Shown here in pieces: positions 44,217 through 52,038 of a stretch of 64,000 bases of DNA (position 1 is the stretch's first letter; the number at the start of each line of letters is the position of its first letter). Position numbers and translations under genes: made by a program. Below the pieces are notes generated by a model, which saw nothing but the letters and a program-made list of their open reading frames with translations, had not been told where the DNA came from and did no database searches. This DNA is from an uncultured Clostridia bacterium (GTDB lineage Bacteria; Bacillota; Clostridia; UBA1381), in assembly GCA_934444735.1 (NCBI GenBank), contig CAKSDE010000001.1, positions 385,460 to 449,459 on the forward strand, in the 5' to 3' direction.

Positions 44217-44250
44217 AAACCGCCAAAGGTCTTGACCTTTAGGCGGTTTT
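44217..44250 (+). terminator. Terminator of dtd
   Basis: AAACCGCC + AAAGGT pairs with ACCTTT + GGCGGTTT (one bulged A), loop CTTG, then TTTT. The downstream arm overlaps the glyS promoter. Confidence 0.8.
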
Positions 44251-44260
44251 CTGTTAAAAT
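44232..44260 (+). promoter_or_regulatory. Promoter of glyS, overlapping the dtd terminator
   Basis: TTGACC (44232-44237) lies in the loop and 3' arm of the dtd hairpin, then a 17-bp spacer and TAAAAT (44255-44260). No T-box leader is visible in the short space before glyS. Confidence 0.55.
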
Positions 44261-44314
44261 AAATTTATATATATTTTTTTTGCCGCACTGCTTGCGGCGG
44301 GATGGAGGATACAC

Positions 44315-45706
44315 ATGAAAAATACGGAAAAAACAATGGATAAAATTGTTTCGCTTTGTAAAGGAAGAGGATATATATTCCCGGGAAGTGAAATATACGG
44401 CGGCTTGGCAAACACATGGGACTACGGTCCGTTGGGAGTTGAGTTCAAAAATAATGTAAAAAAAGCATGGTGGAAAAAATTCATACATGAATCGAAATAT
44501 AATGTTGGCGTTGACTGCGCGATTTTGATGAATCCACAGGTTTGGGTAGCGTCAGGTCATGTGGGCGGATTCTCCGATCCTCTTATGGACTGTAAAGAAT
44601 GTAAAGCAAGACACAGAGCAGATAAGCTTATTGAAGATTTTGCATTTCAGAATGGCGAGAGCTTGACTGTTGACGGCTGGAGCAACGAAAAGATGGTAAA
44701 TTACATAAATGAGCATAATATCCCATGCCCGGAATGCGGAAAGCATAATTTTACCGATATACGTCAATTCAACCTGATGTTCAAGACTTTCCAGGGTGTT
44801 ACCGAGGATTCATCATCAACGGTATATTTAAGACCGGAAACGGCACAGGGTATATTTGTAAACTTTAAGAGTGTTCAGAGAACATCGAGAAAGAAAGTTC
44901 CTTTCGGTATCGGTCAGGTCGGAAAATCTTTCAGAAATGAGATAACACCGGGTAACTTCACTTTCCGTACCCGTGAATTTGAGCAGATGGAGCTTGAATT
45001 TTTCTGCGCGCCGGGAACAGATATGGAATGGTTTATGTACTGGAAAGAATACTGCATGAATTGGCTGTTGTCCTTGGGTATCAAAAAAGAAAACGTACGT
45101 TTTAGAGATCATTCTCCCGAAGAGCTTTCGCACTATTCAAATGCGACAACAGATATTGAGTTCGTGTTCCCGTTTGGCTGGGGCGAGCTTTGGGGTGTTG
45201 CCGACAGAACCGATTTTGACTTGAAACAGCATCAGTCACACTCGGGCGAGAATATGGAATATATCGATCCGATAACAAACGAGCGCTATGTGCCATATTG
45301 TATAGAGCCGTCTTTGGGTGCAGACCGTGTTGCATTGGCATTTTTGGTTGAGGCATATGACGAGGAGGATTTGGGAGACGGAGATTCGAGAGTCGTTATG
45401 CATCTGCATCCGGCTTTGGCACCTGTTAAGGCTGCGGTTCTGCCGCTTTCAAAGAAGCTTTCGGAGGGCGCAACAAAGGTATTTGAAGAGCTTATTAAAA
45501 AATATAACTGCGAATATGACGAGGCAGGCTCAATCGGTAAGAGATATCGCCGTCAGGACGAAATCGGAACACCTTTCTGCATAACATATGATTTTGATTC
45601 GGAAGAGGATGAGTCGGTTACGGTTCGTGACAGAGATACTATGGAACAGCAGAGAATAAAGATTGCCGATCTGGATAAGTTTCTTGCAGAGAAGATCGAC
45701 TTCTGA
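44315..45706 (+). CDS. glyS: Glycyl-tRNA synthetase, single-chain type
   Basis: 463 residues, the homodimeric class II enzyme rather than the two-subunit form. It opens KIVSLCKGRGYIFPGSEIYG and has GLANTWDYGPLGVEFKNN. Class II motif 2 is around GKSFRNEITPGNFTFRTREF (near 210) and motif 3 in EPSLGADRVALAFL (near 330). The anticodon-binding domain fills the last 110 residues (HLHPALAPVKAAVLPLSKK). A zinc-like Cys set is present (CKECKARHRAD and CPECGKHNF). GGAGG lies seven bases before the ATG. mscL follows after 23 bp and may be co-transcribed. Confidence 0.96.
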   Translation: MKNTEKTMDKIVSLCKGRGYIFPGSEIYGGLANTWDYGPLGVEFKNNVKKAWWKKFIHESKYNVGVDCAILMNPQVWVASGHVGGFSDPLMDCKECKARHRADKLIEDFAFQNGESLTVDGWSNEKMVNYINEHNIPCPECGKHNFTDIRQFNLMFKTFQGVTEDSSSTVYLRPETAQGIFVNFKSVQRTSRKKVPFGIGQVGKSFRNEITPGNFTFRTREFEQMELEFFCAPGTDMEWFMYWKEYCMNWLLSLGIKKENVRFRDHSPEELSHYSNATTDIEFVFPFGWGELWGVADRTDFDLKQHQSHSGENMEYIDPITNERYVPYCIEPSLGADRVALAFLVEAYDEEDLGDGDSRVVMHLHPALAPVKAAVLPLSKKLSEGATKVFEELIKKYNCEYDEAGSIGKRYRRQDEIGTPFCITYDFDSEEDESVTVRDRDTMEQQRIKIADLDKFLAEKIDF

Positions 45707-45729
45707 TATAAAGGGTATGGTGGAAGAAG

Positions 45730-46128
45730 ATGAAATTTTTTGCTGAATTTAAGAAATTTATAGCGCGCGGAAATGTTTTGGACATGGCAGTCGGTGTTAT
45801 TATAGGTTCGGCATTTACTAAGATTGTGACATCTTTGGTGACCGATGTTATAACTCCGGTTTTGAGCATAATTACCGGCAAAGTGAATATGACAGACTTA
45901 AAAATCCAAATTTCGGACGAGTTGGCAATTACCTATGGTAATTTCCTGCAAGCGGTTCTGGATTTTCTGATTATTGCATTTGTGGTTTTTGTTATGGTAA
46001 ATTCGATCAATAAATTCCACGATAAAATCAAGAAAAAAGAGGAGGAAGAACCTCCGAAAGATCCCGAGCCGACAAAAGAAGAAGTGCTTTTGACAGAGAT
46101 AAGAGATTTATTAAAAGAGAAAAACTGA
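45730..46128 (+). CDS. mscL: Large-conductance mechanosensitive channel MscL
   Basis: 132 residues, two membrane helices. The family signature is FKKFIARGNVLDMAVGVIIG with pore helix TM1, then the extracellular loop and TM2 (NFLQAVLDFLIIAFVVFVMV). The C-terminal cytoplasmic helix ends EVLLTEIRDLLKEKN. It opens under membrane tension in osmotic downshock. It is followed by a strong terminator. Confidence 0.95.
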   Translation: MKFFAEFKKFIARGNVLDMAVGVIIGSAFTKIVTSLVTDVITPVLSIITGKVNMTDLKIQISDELAITYGNFLQAVLDFLIIAFVVFVMVNSINKFHDKIKKKEEEEPPKDPEPTKEEVLLTEIRDLLKEKN

Positions 46129-46130
46129 TA

Positions 46131-46170
46131 AAAGAGGGATTGCTAAAGTTTGCGGCAATCCCTCTTTTTT
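46131..46170 (+). terminator. Strong intrinsic terminator after mscL
   Basis: AAAGAGGGATTGC pairs with GCAATCCCTCTTT around an eleven-to-fourteen base loop, ending in a T-run. Confidence 0.85.
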
Positions 46171-46191
46171 GATGTAATGCTGTCTTAAACA

Positions 46192-46220
46192 TTGACAAGA
46201 ATCGACTTTTAAGATATAAT
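46192..46220 (+). promoter_or_regulatory. Promoter of the ydjGHI-like operon
   Basis: TTGACA (46192-46197), 17-bp spacer, TATAAT (46215-46220): full consensus, about 80 bp before the first gene. Confidence 0.85.
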
Positions 46221-46299
46221 ATCAATTAGGTGGCGGCTTGAATGTGAGGGGGCAGGAAAGCATAAACTTTAATCGAGTGAGAAAATAAGGAGGGGTTTT

Positions 46300-47385
46300 A
46301 TGGATACGGTTCAGAACTATAAATGCCCATGCTGCGGTGCACCGCTTATATTCAATGCGAATGACGGAAATCTGACCTGCGAGTCATGTAAAAACAGTTT
46401 CTCGGTGCAGGATATGCAGCAGATAAGCGAGGCAGAAGAACACGTAAACAAAGAATCAAAGTATGACTGGAGTAAATATACTCCGCGTGAGTTTAAGAAT
46501 AACTCGCAAACAAAGTTAAGTTCGTACACTTGCCCGTCGTGCGGTGCGGAAATTACGGGTGATGAGAGCCTGGGAGCAACGGTTTGTCCGTATTGCGGAA
46601 ACGGCATTGTTATACAAAACAGCTTCGAGGAAGCTTTTTTGCCGGATTATATCATACCGTTCAAGGTGGATAAGAAAGCGGCGATGGGAATATTTGAAGA
46701 GGATTTCAAAAAAAGACCGTTTTTGCCCGATGAATTTAAAAATAAGAAAAAGATTGCGGAAATGTCGGGGGTTTATGTACCGTTTTGGATGTTTGACTGC
46801 GACTGTGACGCGAGTATTACATATAACGCTTACAAAACAAGTATGTGGAGCGATTCCGATTATGATTATGTAAAAACAGATCACTATAAGCTTTACAGAA
46901 ACGGCAGCTTAGGCTTTGCAAATGTTCCGGTTGACGCTTCGGAAAAAGTGGATAATATGTATACCGAGGCGGTTGAGCCGTTTGACTTTAACGACGCGGT
47001 TGACTTTAACGCGGCATATTTATCGGGATATTTGGCAGATAAATATGATGTGTCGGCAGATGATTGCATAGGACGCGCAAATGAGAGAATAAAGATTTCA
47101 ACAGAGGACGCTTTTTCATCAACCTGCCGTGATTTTGAGGGGGTTGTGACAGAAAAGGCAAATATAAGCTTTTCGGACGGTAAAATCAGATATGCGCTGC
47201 TGCCTGTCTGGATGCTTAATATTAAGTATATGGATAAAATGTACAAATTTGCGATTAACGGTCAGACGGGCAAGATAGTCGGCGAGTATCCGGTGGATAA
47301 AAGTAAAAAATGGAAATATTTTGCAAAGGTATTTGCAATTTCACTGGCGGTCTGCGCGGTTGCCGGCTGGCTTTTGTACGGATAG
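46300..47385 (+). CDS. Zinc-ribbon membrane protein, YdjG-like
   Basis: 361 residues. Two TFIIB-like zinc ribbons occupy the first 110 residues: CPCCGAPLIF ... CESCKNSF and CPSCGAEITG ... CPYCGNGIV. A central soluble region follows (IIPFKVDKKAAMGIFEEDFK, GVYVPFWMFDCDCDASI), and one membrane helix lies at the C-terminus (VFAISLAVCAVAGWLLYG). This is the architecture of B. subtilis YdjG. There YdjG and YdjH help YdjI and PspA assemble at stressed membranes. GGAGG lies a few bases before the ATG. It is followed at 12 bp by the TPM gene. Confidence 0.8.
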   Translation: MDTVQNYKCPCCGAPLIFNANDGNLTCESCKNSFSVQDMQQISEAEEHVNKESKYDWSKYTPREFKNNSQTKLSSYTCPSCGAEITGDESLGATVCPYCGNGIVIQNSFEEAFLPDYIIPFKVDKKAAMGIFEEDFKKRPFLPDEFKNKKKIAEMSGVYVPFWMFDCDCDASITYNAYKTSMWSDSDYDYVKTDHYKLYRNGSLGFANVPVDASEKVDNMYTEAVEPFDFNDAVDFNAAYLSGYLADKYDVSADDCIGRANERIKISTEDAFSSTCRDFEGVVTEKANISFSDGKIRYALLPVWMLNIKYMDKMYKFAINGQTGKIVGEYPVDKSKKWKYFAKVFAISLAVCAVAGWLLYG

Positions 47386-47397
47386 GAGGCAGGGAAG

Positions 47398-48180
47398 ATG
47401 AAGAAAAAATTATTATTGACGGTATCTATCGTTATGACAGTGCTTCTTTGCTCTTTTAACGTATTTGCAATGGAGCCTTTGGTGGTTGACAATGCCGGAC
47501 TTCTGACGGAGGAAGAACGCAATGCACTCGAAATACGTCTTGAGCATTTAAGCAGCGATTACAATTTTACGGTTTGCTTAGTGACTGAAAGTGCAATGTC
47601 GGGAGAGGATTCGGAGACAACCGCCGGTGATATCTATGACAACAGCAATTACGGCATGGGCGAGGGCAAGGACGGTTTGCTTTTGTATATAAGCATGGAC
47701 CCGAGAGAATATTATTTTCTGGCAAACGGACACGGCACGGTTGCTTTTACCGATAACGGACTCATGCATATGGAGGACGCTGTCGTGGATTATTTAAAAG
47801 AGGGCAAATATAATGCGGCATTTACGGCATATGCAGATGCGGCGGAGGAACTGCTGAATTATGAAGAGGTTGAGGGCGAGCCTTATGATAAGCTCCCCGA
47901 GGGGACAATACTTTTTGTGGCGATTGTTTCTCTCTTGATATCGCTTATTATTGCGCTGATATGTACAGCGGTACGGTCAAGAAAAATGAAAACGGTGCGC
48001 TCACAAGACAGCGCGGCAAATTATGTAAAAGCAGGCAGCATGAATATGGATTATTCGAGAGATGTATTTTTGTACAGCACCGTTACAAAGAGCAAAAAGC
48101 CTGAGCCGGAGAATGATCACTCATCTTCGTCATCATCGGGCGGTGGATCAAGCCGCAGCGGACGCGGAGGCAGTTTTTAA
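47398..48180 (+). CDS. TPM-domain membrane protein, YdjH/YgcG-like
   Basis: 260 residues. Signal sequence MKKKLLLTVSIVMTVLLCSF, then a TPM domain outside the membrane (about 22-150: VDNAGLLTEEERNALEIRL, GMGEGKDGLLLYISMDPREY). A membrane helix follows near 175-200 (ILFVAIVSLLISLIIALICT), and the cytoplasmic tail ends in SSSSSSGGGSSRSGRGGSF-type low complexity. It is the second gene of the operon and matches the YdjH position. Confidence 0.82.
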   Translation: MKKKLLLTVSIVMTVLLCSFNVFAMEPLVVDNAGLLTEEERNALEIRLEHLSSDYNFTVCLVTESAMSGEDSETTAGDIYDNSNYGMGEGKDGLLLYISMDPREYYFLANGHGTVAFTDNGLMHMEDAVVDYLKEGKYNAAFTAYADAAEELLNYEEVEGEPYDKLPEGTILFVAIVSLLISLIIALICTAVRSRKMKTVRSQDSAANYVKAGSMNMDYSRDVFLYSTVTKSKKPEPENDHSSSSSSGGGSSRSGRGGSF

Positions 48181-48224
48181 ACTGATAATTTGAAAAAATT
48201 AAAAAAATAAAAGGAGAAAGTGAT

Positions 48225-49511
48225 ATGGGATTGTTAAAAGCGGGTGCCGGCGCACTGGGCGGCGTTTTGGCCGATCAATGGAGAGAGTGTTTTTACTGTG
48301 AGAGCCTTGATGCGGACATATTGGTGGCAAAAGGCGAGAAAAGGGTAAGCGGAAGAAGCTCGAATAAAAAGGGCAGCGATAATATCATAACGAACGGCTC
48401 GATAATTTCAGTAAACGAGGGCCAGAGTATGATTATCGTTGAACAGGGAAAGATTGTGGAATTTTGTGCGGAGCCGGGCGAGTTTGTTTATGACAGCTCA
48501 ACAGAGCCGAGTATATTTTACGGCGGCTTGGGCGAGGGTATTAAAAAGAGTTTTCAGACTCTCGGCAAGCGTTTTACATTCGGCGGCGACACGGCGAAGG
48601 ATCAGAGAGTTTACTATTTCAACATGAAAGAAATTGTCGGCAATAAATTCGGGACGCCGACGCCGATTGCATTTCGTGTAATCATCGACGAAACCCTCGG
48701 ATATAAGCTGAGTGTTGATTTGCGTTGCAACGGAGTATATTCGTATAAGATTGTCGATCCTATACTTTTTTATACAAATGTATGTGCAAATGTTGAATAT
48801 ACATATGAACGCTCGGAAATTGACGATATGTTAAAAGGCGAATTGCTTAACGCATTGCAGCCGGCTTTGGCTAAAATATCGGCAATGAAGATTATTTATT
48901 CGGAGATACCGGCGCATACCAAAGAGGTCGCAGAAGCTTTGAAAGAAGAATTGGCAGGCGAATGGCGAGAGAGAAGAGGATTGGAGATTTTCTCTCTTAA
49001 CTTTAACTCGGTAAGTATACCAGAGGATCAGAGAAAGAAGATTACCGAATGGGAAGAAACGGCAATGAATACAAATATCAATACTGCGGCTGCGCATATG
49101 GCAGGTGCACAAGCGGACGCTATAAAGACCGCGGCGGCAAATCCGAACGGTATGGGCGGATTTGTAGGTATGGGTATGGTGCAGAATATGGGCGGTGCGA
49201 ATGCCGCGGAATTGTTCTCTATGGGACAAAGACAGCAGCCGCAGAGCGCGCCGCAACAATCGGCGGATGGTTGGAGCTGTTCCTGCGGAAAAGCGGGGAA
49301 CACAGGAAAGTTCTGTTCGGAGTGCGGCGCACCGAAACCGCAGAATGAATCATGGATTTGTACGTGCGGCACTGTAAACAGCGGAAAATTCTGCTCGAAC
49401 TGCGGAAATAAAAAGCCGACTGCGGCAGTGTGTGCAAAATGCGGCTGGAAGTCGGAAGACGGTAGCACACCGAAATTCTGCCCCGAATGCGGCGCACCTT
49501 TTAATGAATAG
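48225..49511 (+). CDS. SPFH-domain protein with C-terminal zinc ribbons, YdjI-like
   Basis: 428 residues. An SPFH/virion-core-like domain covers about 1-290 (DQWRECFYCESLDADILVAK, SMIIVEQGKIVEFCAEPGEF, LEIFSLNFNSVSIPEDQRKK). A flexible Ala/Gly/Gln-rich linker follows, then three zinc-ribbon Cys sets in the last 95 residues (CSCGKAGNTGKFCSECGAP, CTCGTVNSGKFCSNCGN, CAKCGWKSEDGSTPKFCPEC). No membrane helix is present. YdjI homologues recruit PspA to membranes; no pspA gene lies in this window. GGAG precedes the ATG. Confidence 0.82.
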   Translation: MGLLKAGAGALGGVLADQWRECFYCESLDADILVAKGEKRVSGRSSNKKGSDNIITNGSIISVNEGQSMIIVEQGKIVEFCAEPGEFVYDSSTEPSIFYGGLGEGIKKSFQTLGKRFTFGGDTAKDQRVYYFNMKEIVGNKFGTPTPIAFRVIIDETLGYKLSVDLRCNGVYSYKIVDPILFYTNVCANVEYTYERSEIDDMLKGELLNALQPALAKISAMKIIYSEIPAHTKEVAEALKEELAGEWRERRGLEIFSLNFNSVSIPEDQRKKITEWEETAMNTNINTAAAHMAGAQADAIKTAAANPNGMGGFVGMGMVQNMGGANAAELFSMGQRQQPQSAPQQSADGWSCSCGKAGNTGKFCSECGAPKPQNESWICTCGTVNSGKFCSNCGNKKPTAAVCAKCGWKSEDGSTPKFCPECGAPFNE

Positions 49512-49567
49512 GGATTTTGCACAGATTATTTTAAATAAACGAAATTTATTTTTTAAGATATTGACAC

Positions 49568-49596
49568 TTGAAAATTTAAACGGAAAATGCTATAAT
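49568..49596 (+). promoter_or_regulatory. Promoter of the MATE exporter gene
   Basis: TTGAAA (49568-49573), 17-bp spacer, TATAAT (49591-49596). A TTGACA at 49561 is too far upstream for the same -10 box. Confidence 0.65.
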
Positions 49597-49631
49597 ATTT
49601 GATGTTAAAAAAATATTAAAGTCGAGCAGCA

Positions 49632-49676
49632 AATGCGTAAGTCCGGACTGAATCCGGACTTGCGCATTATTTTTTT
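49632..49676 (+). terminator. Leader terminator (possible attenuator) before the MATE gene
   Basis: A 16-bp stem (AATGCGTAAGTCCGGA, 49632-49647, with 49653-49668), loop CTGAA, then a seven-T run. It starts only about 30 bases after the predicted transcription start and before the MATE start codon, so full transcripts must read through it. Confidence 0.75.
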
Positions 49677-49707
49677 GCGCTTTTTCAAGAAAGGAATGAT
49701 TTTTAAA

Positions 49708-51072
49708 ATGAAAAATAAGATGGCGGTTTTACCGATTAAGGGATTGGTTTGGAAAATGGGGTTGCCGATGATAGTGTCTATGGTTTTGCAGGCACTGTAT
49801 AATGTGGTGGACAGTGTTTTTGTGGCAAATATGCACGATACGGGAGCTTTGGCAAATGAGGCACTGACCTTTGCCTTTCCGGTTCAGATTATGATTATCG
49901 CAATAGGAGTCGGAACGGGCGTGGGACTTAATGCGGTTTTATCAAAGAGTCTGGGAGAGAAAAACACGGAAAAGGTGAATCGGATTGCGGGAAACGGAAT
50001 ATTTTTGGGACTTGTGATTTATGCGGTATTTTTGTTATTCGGACTCTTTTTTTCGGAAAAATTCATCGGGCTTTTTACCGATAAGCACGAGGTTTTGCAG
50101 ATGGGCAGCGAGTATCTTTTTATATGCACCTGTTTTTCGTTGGGTTCAATCGGATTTACGATTTACGAACGGTTCCTGCAAGCAACCGGAAAGACAATGT
50201 ATTCCACGATCTCGCAGATTTTGGGTGCGGTAACGAATATTATTCTGGATTATGTATTTATCTTTCCGCTTGATATGGGCGTTGCAGGTGCTGCATGGGC
50301 AACGGTTATCGGTCAGTTTGTTTCACTCTTTTCGGCGATGGCTTTTCATTATATCGCAAACCGCGAAATAGGAAACGGCATGAAATACATAAAGCCGAAC
50401 GGGAAAATTATCGGTGAGATATATAAGATCGGTATTTCGGCGGCACTGATGCAGGCGCTTTTATCGGTGATGATGGCAGGAGTGAATGCAATATTGGGGA
50501 GTGCGCGCGCCGATTCGACAATATTGGTCGGCTCATTCGGGATTTATTATAAAATCCAGCAGATTGCTCTTTTCTCAAGCTTCGGATTATCAAATACGAT
50601 AATTACATTGCTTTCTTTCAACTACGGAATGAAGGATAAAAAACGCGCGCAGGAGTGTATTAGGTTTGGAATTGCGGATACTGTTGCGGTAACTTTTATT
50701 ATAACAATTTTATTTGAGATTATCGCGCGTCCGTTATCCGAGCTTTTCGCGCTTTCGGGAGGATCGTCCGAGGGATTGGTTGACGTTTGCTCATTAGCGA
50801 CAAGAACAGCAGGTTTGGGATTTGTGTTTATGGGATTTACGGTGGCGGTGCAAGGCGTTTTGCAGGCTTTGGGGTATGCCGTAAAACCGCTGATACTGGC
50901 ATTTTTGAGATTGGTTGTTTTTGTGTTCCCGATATGTTATATTTTTACTTTATCGGAAAATGTATTGGACATTGTATGGTGGACATTCCCGATTTCGGAG
51001 TTATTGACATGCTTTTTTGCCCTGTGGTTTTTAAAACAGGCAAGGAAAAAGAAAATATCGACAATGCGTTAA
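49708..51072 (+). CDS. MATE family efflux transporter
   Basis: 454 residues, about twelve membrane helices arranged as two related halves. Typical segments: LVWKMGLPMIVSMVLQALYN at the N-terminus, DSVFVANM, GVGTGVGLNAVLSKSLGEKN and the second-half LFSSFGLSNTIITLLSFNYG. MATE pumps use sodium or proton gradients to export cationic compounds, drugs or metabolites. The ATG at 49708 (AAGGA twelve bases upstream) is preferred; an in-frame ATG at 49633 lies inside the leader hairpin. The leader terminator suggests induction by antitermination. Confidence 0.88.
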   Translation: MKNKMAVLPIKGLVWKMGLPMIVSMVLQALYNVVDSVFVANMHDTGALANEALTFAFPVQIMIIAIGVGTGVGLNAVLSKSLGEKNTEKVNRIAGNGIFLGLVIYAVFLLFGLFFSEKFIGLFTDKHEVLQMGSEYLFICTCFSLGSIGFTIYERFLQATGKTMYSTISQILGAVTNIILDYVFIFPLDMGVAGAAWATVIGQFVSLFSAMAFHYIANREIGNGMKYIKPNGKIIGEIYKIGISAALMQALLSVMMAGVNAILGSARADSTILVGSFGIYYKIQQIALFSSFGLSNTIITLLSFNYGMKDKKRAQECIRFGIADTVAVTFIITILFEIIARPLSELFALSGGSSEGLVDVCSLATRTAGLGFVFMGFTVAVQGVLQALGYAVKPLILAFLRLVVFVFPICYIFTLSENVLDIVWWTFPISELLTCFFALWFLKQARKKKISTMR

Positions 51073-51073
51073 C

Positions 51074-51109
51074 CAAAAAAAGTTATGGCAAAGCTGCAAT
51101 AACTTTTTT
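51074..51109. terminator. Bidirectional terminator between convergent genes
   Basis: AAAAAAGTTAT ... ATAACTTTTTT with a GCA/TGC inner stem serves MATE (+) and AraC (-). Confidence 0.7.
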
Positions 51110-51118
51110 ACTGTAAAT

Positions 51119-51916
51119 TTATATCATGGTTTTTCGGTATCTTCTTCTGTATTCTCCCGGAGAGCATAGGTAGTGCTTTTTAAACTGCACAAAAAAATAG
51201 CTTGTATCGTTAAATCCGGAGGAAAAGCATATATCCGTGACAGAATCATTTGATGTGAGGAGCAGATTTTTTGCAAGGTTAAGCTTTAGAACATTCAGAT
51301 ATTCGGTGGGGGTCTGATTAAGGTACTTTTTAAATGTCCGTGTCATATGCTCGGGAGTTTTGCCGGAAAGATTATATAGAAAATTCAATCCTTTTGTGAA
51401 ATTTTCGTCTTTGGCTATTTCTGTTAAAAGATCATTCAGCCATCGGGGGAGTGCGGAGAATTGCCGGCTTTGTGCAAAAAGCGAGAGCGTGTCGATAACC
51501 AAGCGTTTCAGTCTTACCGACAGTTCGCTTTTTTCGCACATTAATCCCGAGATTGTTTTGAGCTCATTTATTATATTCGCAGTGTCCTGAGGATCAAGAA
51601 TACGCGGTGAATAATCCTTAATAGAAAAGATTTTATCCGCAGCACGAAAGATTTTGGAATCAAATACGATATTTACAAAAGCACCCTTATCGGAAATGCT
51701 GAAATAATGTGCGTCGTCGGGACGGATAAAGACGAGTGTGTTTTTGTGCAGGTCAAAGGATCTGCCGCTTATATTGTGGGTTACACAATCTTCAAGAACG
51801 AGAAACATTTCGTGAAATTCATGCGTGTGCAGTGTTGTCGTAACGTTGCTTTTATTTATAAACTGGTAATTTACCCCTAACTCGGGTTCAAAGGATTCTT
51901 CAATTGTAAATATCAA
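51119..51916 (-). CDS. AraC family transcriptional regulator
   Basis: About 265 residues from a TTG at 51916 (AGGTGG five bases upstream); the frame could start earlier at a GTG, 51925, but that lies in the ribosome site. N-terminal cupin-like half: LHTHEFHEMFLVLEDC and LVFIRPDDAHYFSI. C-terminal double helix-turn-helix: LSGKTPEHMTRTFKKYLNQT, SVTDICFSSGFNDTSYFF, CSPGEYRRRY. It is divergent from the GH2 beta-mannosidase, with a pair of TATCAAAATAG repeats in between; likely controls that gene and itself. Confidence 0.9.
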   Translation of the reverse strand: MIFTIEESFEPELGVNYQFINKSNVTTTLHTHEFHEMFLVLEDCVTHNISGRSFDLHKNTLVFIRPDDAHYFSISDKGAFVNIVFDSKIFRAADKIFSIKDYSPRILDPQDTANIINELKTISGLMCEKSELSVRLKRLVIDTLSLFAQSRQFSALPRWLNDLLTEIAKDENFTKGLNFLYNLSGKTPEHMTRTFKKYLNQTPTEYLNVLKLNLAKNLLLTSNDSVTDICFSSGFNDTSYFFVQFKKHYLCSPGEYRRRYRKTMI

Positions 51917-51942
51917 AATAGCCACCTCTTATATCAAAATAG
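51911..51942 (+). promoter_or_regulatory. Candidate AraC operator: two direct repeats 21 bp apart
   Basis: TATCAAAATAG occurs at 51911-51921 and 51932-51942, exactly 21 bp apart (two helical turns), and ends just before a -35 box. AraC-family proteins often bind such direct repeats. The first copy overlaps the start of the regulator gene, which would allow autoregulation. Confidence 0.55.
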
Positions 51943-51945
51943 TCA

Positions 51946-51974
51946 TTGTGGAAAAATGCATCGGGTGTTATACT
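51946..51974 (+). promoter_or_regulatory. Promoter of the beta-mannosidase gene
   Basis: TTGTGG (51946-51951), 17-bp spacer, TATACT (51969-51974). The weak -35 fits a promoter that needs an activator. Confidence 0.55.
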
Positions 51975-52038
51975 GTTATTATTATATCAGTGATGAAACG
52001 ATAAGTCAAGAAATTATTATGAGAGGAAATTGTAAAAA

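Noticed and set aside
44192..44314. T-box riboswitch upstream of glyS
   Set aside because: The leader is only about 120 bases including the dtd terminator, and I see no T-box sequence or specifier stem.
49633..49707. N-terminal extension of the MATE protein
   Set aside because: The extra 25 codons are made of the terminator hairpin and T-run and lack a good ribosome site.
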